A DNA stretch of 54,977 nucleotides from Candidatus Hydrogenedentota bacterium (lineage in GTDB: Bacteria > Hydrogenedentota > Hydrogenedentia > Hydrogenedentales > JAEUWI01). The notes beneath the pieces were generated by a model, which worked only from the letters and a program-made list of their open reading frames with translations, was not told the DNA's origin and did not search any database. The stretch lies in contig JACPGE010000076.1 in assembly GCA_016182605.1 (NCBI GenBank), positions 1 through 54,977 on the forward strand, in the 5' to 3' direction. Below, piece by piece: positions 1 to 7,331 of the stretch (position 1 is the stretch's first letter; each line of letters starts with the position of its first letter). The position numbers and the translations under genes were made by a program.

Positions 1-35
1 AAAAGGAAAAATCATGACCAAAACGGAGGGGCAAG

Positions 36-122
36 ATGAAATCGAAAAAACGAAACGTGTCACCTAATATATTGCTCAGCAATGACTTGGGGCAGAACGA
101 GAAAAACTCAACCGGACACTAG
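36..122 (+). CDS. possible 28-residue small protein
   Basis: A short ORF begins MKSKKRNVSPN and ends at a TAG. It is preceded by GGAGGGG about seven bases before the ATG, a good ribosome binding site. The surrounding sequence is AT-richer than the rest of the window. I recognise no family. A second ATG at 14 gives an overlapping 17-residue ORF. Only the Shine-Dalgarno and spacing support translation, so this is a weak call; it could be the end of a control region for something to the left of the window. Confidence 0.2.
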   Translation: MKSKKRNVSPNILLSNDLGQNEKNSTGH

Positions 123-229
123 TGAACCCGCATATTTCACCACTTCAAAGCTTTCTGGCAACGAGTTCATCTTGGAACATGGTGAACTATCCTCAGCGTG
201 ACGATGGTGCTGGCGTTCACTGGGCAGGC

Positions 230-325
230 TAAATCACGGGCTGTCTGTTATTTCCGGATCCAAGGTTTGGGCAACAACAAGTGTGAGTGAGAGTTATGGC
301 TCCGTCGGCTGGAGCCCGTGATTTA
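230..325. repeat. 13-bp perfect inverted repeat in intergenic DNA
   Basis: Arms taaatcacgggct (230-242) and its exact reverse complement (313-325) are separated by 70 bases. No gene lies between them. They could be ends of a small non-autonomous element or arms of a structured transcript. The rest of 123-520 holds nothing else I can support. Confidence 0.4.
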
Positions 326-520
326 TCCGGGTTAACGGGGGTTGGATTCGAGTTGACTTGGCAGTCTGCCGCAAAACTCAAGCATGGGCTGTGAAGGGGT
401 CTTTGGGCCGGATTTTGCGTTGCGAGACCTTGAGAATAGCCGCGTTTCCGGCGGCCTCACGCTTTGATTCCGGCCAAGATGGGCCTGCTCTCGTCATCGC
501 GCGACTTCTGCAACGGGCTG

Positions 521-1165
521 TCAGGATGCGGATTTGACGACGACGCACATGCTGTAGAGGTTGAGGAGCTGTTTGTAACGGGGGTCCGTGATGACGTGTT
601 CGTTGTAGAAGCGCGTCACGCCTTCCCATTCGCCGATGTCGTGAAAGACGATGATTCCCCCGGGGACGACAAAGGGGGACCACAAGTCGAAATCCAGTTT
701 CGAGGCTTCGTAGGAATGGTCGCCGTCGATAAAGAGGAGGCGAATGGGGCCGTGCCAGTCGCGCGCCGCGTCTTCGGAGCGGGCAACGATCGGGACCACC
801 TGCTCCAGCACGCCCAGCGCGCGGATATTCTGTTCGAACATGGGAAAGGTGGAGCCGTCTTCTGCGATTACGGAGACTTCACAGATGCCGCCGCTCTGAT
901 GTTCTGGCGACCCGGTGAAGGGGTCGATCGCATAGACCTTTTCGCGTTGCGCGCGTTTTGCGCCGCGCGCGAGCCAGCAGGTGGACTTGCCCATGAAACT
1001 GCCGATCTCGACGATGCTGCCGGCGCCGGGGCCCTCCTCGGCCAGCAACATGAGGGTGTACCCCTGCAGGTCCAGCAGGAATCCTTGCACGGGTTTGATT
1101 TCTTCGACGAGTTGCAGGTATTCCGCGGTCGCTTTCAATCGAATCAGGGCCCAATCGATGGACAT
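521..1165 (-). CDS. class I SAM-dependent methyltransferase (Methyltransf_24-like)
   Basis: 214 residues. The SAM-binding motif I is seen as VEIGSFMGKSTCWLA, followed by an acidic motif II (YAIDPF) and the motif FIDGDHSYE, which is characteristic of the CmcI/TylF/Methyltransf_24 type of small methyltransferase. These act on sugars, antibiotics or surface polysaccharides, but the substrate cannot be read from sequence. The start at MSIDWALI is chosen because GGAGG lies 10 bases upstream; a longer ORF with a start at 1210 has no such signal. It stands alone, transcribed leftward, with no cell-wall or glycan neighbours to help define its substrate. Confidence 0.8.
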   Translation of the reverse strand: MSIDWALIRLKATAEYLQLVEEIKPVQGFLLDLQGYTLMLLAEEGPGAGSIVEIGSFMGKSTCWLARGAKRAQREKVYAIDPFTGSPEHQSGGICEVSVIAEDGSTFPMFEQNIRALGVLEQVVPIVARSEDAARDWHGPIRLLFIDGDHSYEASKLDFDLWSPFVVPGGIIVFHDIGEWEGVTRFYNEHVITDPRYKQLLNLYSMCVVVKSAS

Positions 1166-1370
1166 GGGGCGTGAACCTCCGGTGCGCTGCGGGGCGGCAT
1201 GCGGAAGCATAGCACGGCATGCCGGATGGGCGTGAACACGATTTGCGTTGGAAGGAGTGGTTCTCGGGGTTGGTAGGGTGGAGATCCCTCAGCGGTGAAG
1301 CGAGGGTGGAGTGGGCGCGACCGGGGCGGCGCAGTACTGTGACCGACAGGTTGCAGTTGATCCGGGAGAC

Positions 1371-1820
1371 CTAGAACTGGGGCGGGATCTTGGCGAGGGG
1401 ATCGACGCCGGTCTGGCGCATGGCCTGCTGCTGGATCTGCTGAACGCGGGCCATGAAGGCGCCTTCGAGTTCGCGCGCTGCCGTGTCGAGGCTGGTCTTT
1501 TCGTCGGGCGTGAGGTTGCCGGCGGTCTTTTCCTGCAGGGACTTGAGGAAGATGATGGAGACCTGGGCCTGCTCCAGATCCACGTGGACCTGCTGGGCGT
1601 CGGGCGGGGCGATGAGCCCCAGGGCGTACATGGCCTGCGTGGCGAGGGTGCCCACGAGCATGTTGAAGGGAGTGTCCTCGCCTTCAGGTTCGCCTTCTGC
1701 GGCGGGGGGCTCGGGTTCGGCCGGTTTTTCGGCGAGCTTGCGGGCCAGCTCTTCCTTTTCCCGTTGAACCTGGCTCTTCCAGCCCTCGTCAATGAAAATT
1801 TTGGGTTCATCGCCAGGCAT
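1371..1820 (-). CDS. DUF1844 domain-containing protein
   Basis: 149 residues. The N-terminal third is charged and low-complexity (REKEELARKLAEKPAEPEPP), followed by a helical domain with the DUF1844 pattern FNMLVGTLATQAMYALG and a later VDLEQAQVSIIFLKSLQEKT. The family is of unknown function and is widespread in Planctomycetes, Acidobacteria and relatives, often encoded near translation or nucleotide genes. Here it lies downstream of the bS22-like gene and ndk on the same strand, but a terminator-like hairpin at 1862-1899 separates them. The C-terminus is Q-rich (ARVQQIQQQAMRQ). No signal peptide or membrane segment is seen. Confidence 0.8.
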   Translation of the reverse strand: MPGDEPKIFIDEGWKSQVQREKEELARKLAEKPAEPEPPAAEGEPEGEDTPFNMLVGTLATQAMYALGLIAPPDAQQVHVDLEQAQVSIIFLKSLQEKTAGNLTPDEKTSLDTAARELEGAFMARVQQIQQQAMRQTGVDPLAKIPPQF

Positions 1821-1861
1821 GCGCAGGGTCTCCCTCGGTTAAACGGATGCGGGACAAGCCG

Positions 1862-1899
1862 AAAAGTCTCCTGCAGCGCACGGGGGCGCTGCAGGAGAC
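1862..1899 (-). terminator. intrinsic terminator downstream of the bS22-like gene
   Basis: Perfect 13-bp arms gtctcctgcagcg (1866-1878) and its complement (1887-1899) with an 8-base loop. Read on the minus strand, the GC-rich hairpin is followed at once by TTTT. It lies 35 bases beyond the stop of the small gene at 1934. The T tract is short, so termination may be partial. Confidence 0.65.
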
Positions 1900-1933
1900 C
1901 GGAAAGATCGACAACAAAGACGGCGCGCGAAGA

Positions 1934-2026
1934 CTACTTCTTGTTCTTGTGCCGGTTGCGGCGGCTTTTCTTTTTGCGCTTGTGCTTGTTGATTTTTGCT
2001 TTTCTTGCTTTACGTCCACCAGCCAC
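1934..2026 (-). CDS. AURKAIP1/COX24-domain small ribosomal protein (bS22/mS38-like)
   Basis: A 30-residue, extremely basic protein starting at GTG: it begins VAGGRKARKAKINKHKRKK and ends SRRNRHKNKK. The KINKHKRKK...RNRHK pattern matches the C-terminal COX24 domain found in mitochondrial mS38 and in bacterial 30-residue ribosomal proteins such as mycobacterial bS22, which sit on the small subunit. The ribosome binding site GAGGAGG is eight bases before the GTG, which fixes the start. It is encoded 51 bases downstream of ndk and followed by a hairpin terminator. Genes this short are often missed by automatic annotation. The family assignment rests on pattern recognition of a short basic peptide, so it is good but not certain. 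Confidence 0.75.
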   Translation of the reverse strand: MAGGRKARKAKINKHKRKKKSRRNRHKNKK

Positions 2027-2077
2027 GCTGATTTCCTCCTCATTCACCGGGACACGGGCCGCGGCCCGATCCATTGC

Positions 2078-2527
2078 TTATTTGAGCCACTTTTCGTCGG
2101 GAAGGGTATAGTCGAGCAGTTCGCCCGGCGCAAAATACAGGGCAATCTCACGCACGGCGGTTTCGGGTGCGTCGGATGCATGAATGATGTTGCTTTGCAG
2201 GCTGAGCCCGAAATCGCCGCGGATCGTGCCGACTTCGGCCTTGAGGCAGTGGGTGGCGCCGTTCATTTTGCGCACTTGCGCGACGGCGTCGGTGCCTTCC
2301 CAGACCATCTGTACGGTGGGGCCCGCGGTGATGAAGTTCACGAGTTCGCCGAAAAAGGGCTTTTCCTTGTGTTCTTCATAGTGCTTCTGGGCGGTTTCCT
2401 GGGCGATGACCTGAATTTTCAGGCCGACCAGCTTCAGGCCGCGCGCTTCGAAGCGGCGGATGCACTCGCCGACCAGGCGCCGTTCGACGCCATCGGGCTT
2501 GACCATGACAAAAGTACGTTCGCTCAC
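2078..2527 (-). CDS. ndk: nucleoside diphosphate kinase
   Basis: 149 residues. NDK transfers the gamma-phosphate of ATP to other nucleoside diphosphates through a phosphohistidine in the cytoplasm. The opening ERTFVMVKPDGVERRLVG and the active-site block SNIIHASDAPETA, with the catalytic histidine, are diagnostic. The start is the GTG at 2527 (VSERTF), which places the family's usual N-terminus correctly; AGGA lies upstream, and the longer ORF running to 2842 has unrelated low-quality sequence. A promoter-like TTGCAC/TATAGT pair lies about 120 bases upstream. It is probably cotranscribed with the bS22-like gene downstream. Confidence 0.95.
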   Translation of the reverse strand: MSERTFVMVKPDGVERRLVGECIRRFEARGLKLVGLKIQVIAQETAQKHYEEHKEKPFFGELVNFITAGPTVQMVWEGTDAVAQVRKMNGATHCLKAEVGTIRGDFGLSLQSNIIHASDAPETAVREIALYFAPGELLDYTLPDEKWLK

Positions 2528-2647
2528 GATGTCACCATTCCTGTAGCCGCCCCCGGACATACCGCAGGCGTGCCCGCAGCCGGGAGGACAAGTTGTTCGT
2601 GCATGAAGATAGACGGCCCCAGCGGGCCCGGTCATGCAGAGCACAGA

Positions 2648-2677
2648 ACTATAGCAAACAGCCGCGGGCCGGTGCAA
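2648..2677 (-). promoter_or_regulatory. sigma70-type promoter for ndk
   Basis: On the minus strand, TTGCAC (2677-2672) and TATAGT (2653-2648) are separated by 18 bases and point at ndk. The leader would be about 115 bases. No other gene starts between. Confidence 0.45.
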
Positions 2678-2822
2678 CCGGAAGGCGGCGGGCGCATTTG
2701 GCGTTGGTGTGAAGGGGGCCGGGGAAGGGGGTGTTTGGGGCTTGCCGGATACAAGATGCTTGCCAGAACGCCCGAACAAGAGTATCTTAAGGGTGGCGAC
2801 CTTGGGCAGGAATGTGCGCGCA

Positions 2823-3749
2823 ATGCCGGAGCCTATTGACACGTCCGCTTTGGAGCGGAACCGTATCCTCGACTATATGCAGCAGTGCGATGGGCTGTCA
2901 CGCGATTGGCGTCAGCTTCGGGAGCTCGTGTCGAGCTATCCCGGGGAAGACGGCGACCGGAAACAGCACGACATGCAACTGGTGTATGTGAAGGGGCGCA
3001 TCTCGTGCGACTACCCGATCGTGCAGGCGTGGCGCAGCGGCGAGTACGCCATCGGATCGGACATCCATGCCGTCGTGGCGGATCTTTCGGACTTGCAGGA
3101 GATGGCCGCGCGGCGCAATGGCGCGGCGCAGGTATTTTCGGCGCGCTGGGATCGGGTGAACGGGCGGCTGAGCGCGGCGCAGAAAGTGCTTTCGGACACG
3201 CACGAGAAGCTGGAGCGCGGCGTGCCCGTGCAAGTACCGGAAACGTTCCGGTACACCACGCGCCGGATCGTGATTCCGTGGAAGAAGATCTTCAAGTATG
3301 GCGCGGTGGCGGCGACGGTGACGATACTGGCGGGCACCGCGTGGGTGTTGCGCAACTTTCTGGGTGTGGGCGCGCCCGGCGAGGGGGACGGGATCGCGTT
3401 TGCGATAGACATGCCGCCGCGCGAGCAGGTGGAATTGTGTCTGAAGACCATGAGTGAGGCGATGGAAGCCGATAATCTCGATCGGTTCATGACGATCTTT
3501 GCCGATGACTTCACCGTGCCCGATGGCAGCGGGAAACGGGAGTTGCGCGCGCTGCTGCAAACGGCGCGTACCGCCGGCGAATTCGCGCGATCGCGCGTCG
3601 ACATCAGCGAAGCGCAGTTCAATTACCTCGACGAAGGCATTCGGGTGAGTCCGCTGAAGACCACGGGAGAAGACTTCAGCATGACGTTTTACTTGCTCTT
3701 CTCGCTGCGGAACGGGAAATATCTCGCCGTTGCGGGCGATGAGCTGTAA
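2823..3749 (+). CDS. membrane-anchored protein with NTF2-like C-terminal domain, unknown function
   Basis: 308 residues from the ATG at 2823 (MPEPIDTSALERNR); an AGGA lies 11 bases upstream. Residues about 1-155 form a cytoplasmic, mostly helical region with no recognised motif. A single membrane segment follows basic residues (KKIFKYGAVAATVTILAG). The remainder (RDQVELCLKT-like start, MEADNLDRFMTIFADDF, then a beta-rich end) has the length and helix-then-sheet pattern of a SnoaL/NTF2-like domain, which would face the periplasm. It is convergent with the ECF-sigma fusion gene, 11 bases away. The domain suggestion is tentative and no function can be assigned. Confidence 0.6.
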   Translation: MPEPIDTSALERNRILDYMQQCDGLSRDWRQLRELVSSYPGEDGDRKQHDMQLVYVKGRISCDYPIVQAWRSGEYAIGSDIHAVVADLSDLQEMAARRNGAAQVFSARWDRVNGRLSAAQKVLSDTHEKLERGVPVQVPETFRYTTRRIVIPWKKIFKYGAVAATVTILAGTAWVLRNFLGVGAPGEGDGIAFAIDMPPREQVELCLKTMSEAMEADNLDRFMTIFADDFTVPDGSGKRELRALLQTARTAGEFARSRVDISEAQFNYLDEGIRVSPLKTTGEDFSMTFYLLFSLRNGKYLAVAGDEL

Positions 3750-3760
3750 GACGGCATCGA

Positions 3761-6550
3761 CTAGTACGCCAGTTCCTCCTCCATGTCTTCCCCTTCTCGC
3801 AAATCCACGTTCAGGGTTTCCACGGTGCTGACGCCGGGTGCGGGCGCGGGGTATAGGGCGAGTTGCCAGGCGCCGGGGGGCAGGCCGGTGACGTCGATGT
3901 GCCCGGAGCTGCTGGTGTGGCCGTTGTAGTAGAAGGCAGGATCGCCCGCCTGCGCGAGGGTGTAGTAGAGGCCGGGCTGGGCTTTGCCGTCTGCCGTGAC
4001 CGCGATCCGCAGCGCGGTATCGTAGTCTTGAAACTGCACCGTCAGTTCGCGATCTTTCGCTTCCCCCAAACTTAACGCAAGACACTGCGTCCATTCATCG
4101 TCGTCCGGCTGGGACTTCGGCAGTGCGGCGACGAGCGTGGCGCCTTCCCGGGGCGCGTGCTCCAGGATAAAGCGGCCATCGCCATCAGTGCGGGTACCGG
4201 CCAGGGGCCGTGGTGTGGCGCCCGTGAAATCGAGGAGGAGACTCAGCGAGGCGCCTTCGACCGGGGCGCCGTTGTGCAGGACTTGACCGGTGATGCGCGC
4301 GCCCGGGTCCAGCACGACGTTCAACGGCGCATCCACCGTGTTCACGGGGACGATGGTGTGCGTGTAGTTGTAGTGCCACGCCGTGAGCTGCTTGAGGGCC
4401 GGGTCAAAGGCGGCGATCTCAAAGTGTCCCTGCGCGCCGCTTTTTGCCACGGCGAGACGATCGCGATCATGCGCGTCGGGCAGTGGCCCGTCGAAGAGCA
4501 GCGCGCCCACGACGGCCTCGCCCTGCGTGTCGACGACCTCTCCCCGCAGGGGCGTGCCCGGTTTCAGGGCCACGAGCAGATCCGAGAGGGTTTGACCGGC
4601 AGCCACGGTGACGGGGATTTTGCCTTCCACGTAGCCGGTTGCACGCACGGCGAGGTTGAATTCGCCCTGGGGGAGATCGGTTACGGTGAAGTGTCCCTGC
4701 GCGTTCTCCTCGGGATGCCAGTCCCACTGCACACTGTCGGGATGCGAATCGCTCACGGGCACGGCGCGGTAGACTTCGAAGCGGGGTATGGGACGCCGGG
4801 TTACCGCGTCGACCACAGCGCCCTCGATGCCGCCGCGGGGCGCCATGACAAGGGTGCACGAATCGCTTCCCGCCGTCACGCGGTTACCGCCGATGCTGGA
4901 ATAGGCGCGGTGGGCGGTCTGGAGGAGGTACTCGCCCTCTTCCAGCCCCTCGATCATGAACGTGCCATCGGGCCCGGACCACGCCGAGTCCGTGTTGGTG
5001 TATCCGGGCAGGAGGTGGGCCTCCACGCGCGCGTGGTCGATGGGCTGTCCATCCGGATCGACGACGATGCCGGCGATAGTGCGCCCCACGAGGTCGGGAT
5101 AGACCAGGCGCAGGCCCTGCACGGTCTCGTTGGCGGCCAGTTCAATGGACGTGTTCACGTCGCGCCAGTCTCCCTCGCCGAGTTGCACGTGAAACTTGAA
5201 CGCGCTCGCGTGGAGGCCTTGCACAGTGAAGCGGCCCGCGGCATTGGCGCGCGCCGTGGGCAGGCCGAAATGCCAGGGCGTCACCGGCGCAGCCATAATC
5301 TGGGCTTCCGGCAGGGCCTGGCCCGCAGCGTTCACGACGACGCCGGAGACTTCGCCGGCATAGGCGACGAGATCCACGCGGTAGTGCCGGCCCGCTTCCA
5401 CCGTTTCGAGCACGGTTTCAGCGGTGCGCAGATCGGGTGAGGAGCGCCTGGCCGCGACGTAGTAGAGGGGCGCGGGTTCCACGTCGATGGCGTAGTTGCC
5501 GCCGGCATCGGTGAGTGCGGCGCCACCACCCTGGAAGCCGGCGCCGTTCGAGACGTCAATCTGGATGCGTTCCACGGGCAAGTCCGCCGTCGAGCGTATG
5601 TGTCCGTGGATACGTGCGAATCCGTCGGCGAGCGGGCGGGAATCCGCGGGTGGGTCTGGCGGGGCAGTGATGGGGGACTGCGGTGTTTGTTGCGCCGGGG
5701 TGGCGGGGATCGTTGCGGGAGAGGGCTGGGGCGTGCCGGGCGCTGCGGTGCTGACTATGACCGGTGTTGCGTCAGGCGCCGGAGGGGCGTTGTGCGTGGT
5801 GTAGCGATTGAAGGCGAATCCCGCGCCCAGCCCCAGGAGCAACAGCGGCAGGAGCACGCGCGTGGCGGCGAAGGGAATGGAGAAGGGAATGAAAGACGCC
5901 GCGGCGGGCGGTCCGGAGAGGGCCAGTTTGCCCAGCGCTGCCGTGAGGAGGGGCGGCGTGGCCCCGGCCTTCGCGTTGGCAAGGAGTTCAGTGAGGAGGA
6001 GGGCGGACAGGGTGATGCCTTTGCGTCCCAAGTGGGCGCGGATTTCGTCCACACCGCGCGCGATGCGGCTGCTGAGGGTGGTGCGCGGAATCCCGAGCAC
6101 GGCGGCGCATTCCTGGTGCGATTTGCCTTCGAGGAAATGCAGCACGATGGGCCCGCGCAGGCGGTCAGGGAGGGCGTTGATCGCCGCGTCGATGTGGGGC
6201 TGCAAGTCGTCCCAGGAAACGGTGTCGGCGTGGGGGCGTGTGCGGGCGAAGGCGTCTTCGCGGTGGCGCCTGCGGGACTCGGAGCGCAGGCGGTTGATCG
6301 CGCGGTTCGTGGCAACGCGATGGAGCCATGCGCCGAGGGAACGCGCGTTTTTGGGGTGCAGGGCGGCCAGTGCGAGAAAGCATTCCTGGGCCACCTCTTC
6401 GGCCTGGCCGTCGCTGCCGAGGACGCGGCGGCACGCAGTGTAGGTGAGGGCGGAATAGCGGTGGACGAGTTCGGCGAAGGCCTCGGCGTTGCGATCCTGG
6501 CGCCAGCATTGGAGCAGGACGGCATCGGTGGCATGGTGGAGGTCGGTCAT
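3761..6550 (-). CDS. ECF sigma factor fused to a membrane segment and carboxypeptidase-regulatory-like repeats
   Basis: 929 residues. Residues 20-95 are sigma region 2 (AFAELVHRYSALTYTACRR, AEEVAQECFLAL, WLHRVATNRAINRLR). Residues 122-175 are region 4 with its helix-turn-helix (LPDRLRGPIVLHFLEGKSH, IPRTTLSSRIARG). A hydrophobic segment at about 231-249 (RVLLPLLLLGLGAGFAF) is followed by a P/A/T-rich linker and then several beta-sandwich carboxypeptidase-regulatory-like repeats to the end, with the usual GxxxDxxGxF pattern (ANAAGRFTVQGL, SGPDGTFMIEGL, GTRTDGDGRFILE). An ECF sigma normally ends near residue 180, so this is a fusion in which the extracytoplasmic half could sense a signal and hold the sigma domain at the membrane. 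The AAGGAAG ribosome binding site supports the start. No separate anti-sigma gene is next to it. Confidence 0.85.
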   Translation of the reverse strand: MTDLHHATDAVLLQCWRQDRNAEAFAELVHRYSALTYTACRRVLGSDGQAEEVAQECFLALAALHPKNARSLGAWLHRVATNRAINRLRSESRRRHREDAFARTRPHADTVSWDDLQPHIDAAINALPDRLRGPIVLHFLEGKSHQECAAVLGIPRTTLSSRIARGVDEIRAHLGRKGITLSALLLTELLANAKAGATPPLLTAALGKLALSGPPAAASFIPFSIPFAATRVLLPLLLLGLGAGFAFNRYTTHNAPPAPDATPVIVSTAAPGTPQPSPATIPATPAQQTPQSPITAPPDPPADSRPLADGFARIHGHIRSTADLPVERIQIDVSNGAGFQGGGAALTDAGGNYAIDVEPAPLYYVAARRSSPDLRTAETVLETVEAGRHYRVDLVAYAGEVSGVVVNAAGQALPEAQIMAAPVTPWHFGLPTARANAAGRFTVQGLHASAFKFHVQLGEGDWRDVNTSIELAANETVQGLRLVYPDLVGRTIAGIVVDPDGQPIDHARVEAHLLPGYTNTDSAWSGPDGTFMIEGLEEGEYLLQTAHRAYSSIGGNRVTAGSDSCTLVMAPRGGIEGAVVDAVTRRPIPRFEVYRAVPVSDSHPDSVQWDWHPEENAQGHFTVTDLPQGEFNLAVRATGYVEGKIPVTVAAGQTLSDLLVALKPGTPLRGEVVDTQGEAVVGALLFDGPLPDAHDRDRLAVAKSGAQGHFEIAAFDPALKQLTAWHYNYTHTIVPVNTVDAPLNVVLDPGARITGQVLHNGAPVEGASLSLLLDFTGATPRPLAGTRTDGDGRFILEHAPREGATLVAALPKSQPDDDEWTQCLALSLGEAKDRELTVQFQDYDTALRIAVTADGKAQPGLYYTLAQAGDPAFYYNGHTSSSGHIDVTGLPPGAWQLALYPAPAPGVSTVETLNVDLREGEDMEEELAY

Positions 6551-6796
6551 GGGGGCTTCCTTTCGATATTCTACCCTTAAAACACCGCTGCGGCGGAAGT
6601 GGACGAAAGGGAGGGGTGCGGGGGTGCCACCCGCTTCGCGGATTCATCTTGGTGGATACGGGGGACCTGGGGCTTACGCCGCCAGGCTTTCGCTCCTTCG
6701 GAGCTGGGGCGGAGCGATTTTGTAGCGTGCATGGTGCGTTCAGGCGTTCTTGTAGAGGCGGGATCTTGACTGGCTTCTGGAACTGGTTTCGTTGGT

Positions 6797-6876
6797 TTCC
6801 GGGGACAGCCCCTCGCCGGTGTGGGATGGTGCCGCGGAATTGTGGTTTGTATCGCCGGCGGGGACAGCCCCCTTGG
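6797..6876. repeat. GGGGACAGCCCC paired repeat, copy 1
   Basis: Two GGGGACAGCCCC motifs (6801-6812 and 6860-6871), 59 bases apart, bracket a partly conserved core (tcgccggtgtgggatggtg). The same pair with the same spacing recurs at 8801-8880. Each motif can fold as a GGGG/CCCC hairpin. A single further motif lies at 6957-6968. This resembles a REP-like dispersed family. Confidence 0.6.
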
Positions 6877-6956
6877 ATCTTGCTTCGTTTGAGCAGACAA
6901 GAGGGGTGGGAGAGGATAGCGATGTTTGAGATGAGGCGTTGTTGGGTGTGCTTACC

Positions 6957-6968
6957 GGGGACAGCCCC
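6957..6968. repeat. solitary GGGGACAGCCCC motif
   Basis: A single copy of the 12-base motif, preceded by ACC and followed by TCGCC as in the left half of the paired elements, but without the right half. It is probably a truncated copy. The 6551-7331 stretch holds no gene I can support: only these repeats, the 142-bp tandem duplication, and a short perfect palindrome ggactgacagtcc at 7296-7308. Confidence 0.45.
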
Positions 6969-6990
6969 TCGCCTACTACCTGTTAGCTGG

Positions 6991-7274
6991 GGTTCAGACG
7001 GGTACTTCGACGCGGAATGCCTACGCTCGGCGAGCGAAGGCCTACTTGGGTGGCGTGCCTAAAGGGTAGCGCGCTGCTCGCCGAGCGGCGTGATTGGGGT
7101 GAGTGTGCAAGAGTTAGCGCCATTCGGGAGAGGGTTCAGACGGGTACTTCGACGCGGAATGCCTACGCTCGGCGAGCGAAGGCCTACTTAGGTGGCGTAC
7201 CTAAAGGGTAGCGCGCTGCTCGCCGAGCGGCGTGATTGGGGTGAGTGTGCAAAAGTTAGCGCCATTCGGGAGAG
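6991..7274. repeat. 142-bp tandem duplication with internal hairpin
   Basis: Units 6991-7132 and 7133-7274 are directly adjacent and differ at only about three positions. Each unit carries a 12-base inverted pair, cgctcggcgagc and gctcgccgagcg, about 40 bases apart, so each can form a stem-loop. ORFs through it have no family features and restart in each copy, which argues against coding. The near-identity implies a recent duplication. Confidence 0.8.
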
Positions 7275-7331
7275 TTCGTTGTCCTGGTGTTACTCGGACT
7301 GACAGTCCCCGGGGGAGGGAGGTAGCGGGGA

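Noticed and set aside
2055-2068. 14-base palindrome cgggccgcggcccg between ndk and the bS22-like gene
   Set aside because: GC-rich palindromes of this size arise by chance in such DNA; there is no T tract or other sign of function.
4157-5440. 427-residue plus-strand ORF within the sigma-fusion gene
   Set aside because: A complementary-strand shadow with His/Gly/Arg-rich text, caused by the codon bias of the real gene.
7017-7211. 64-residue ORF across the tandem repeat
   Set aside because: It repeats the same peptide from each repeat unit, has no ribosome binding site and no family likeness; it follows from the DNA duplication.
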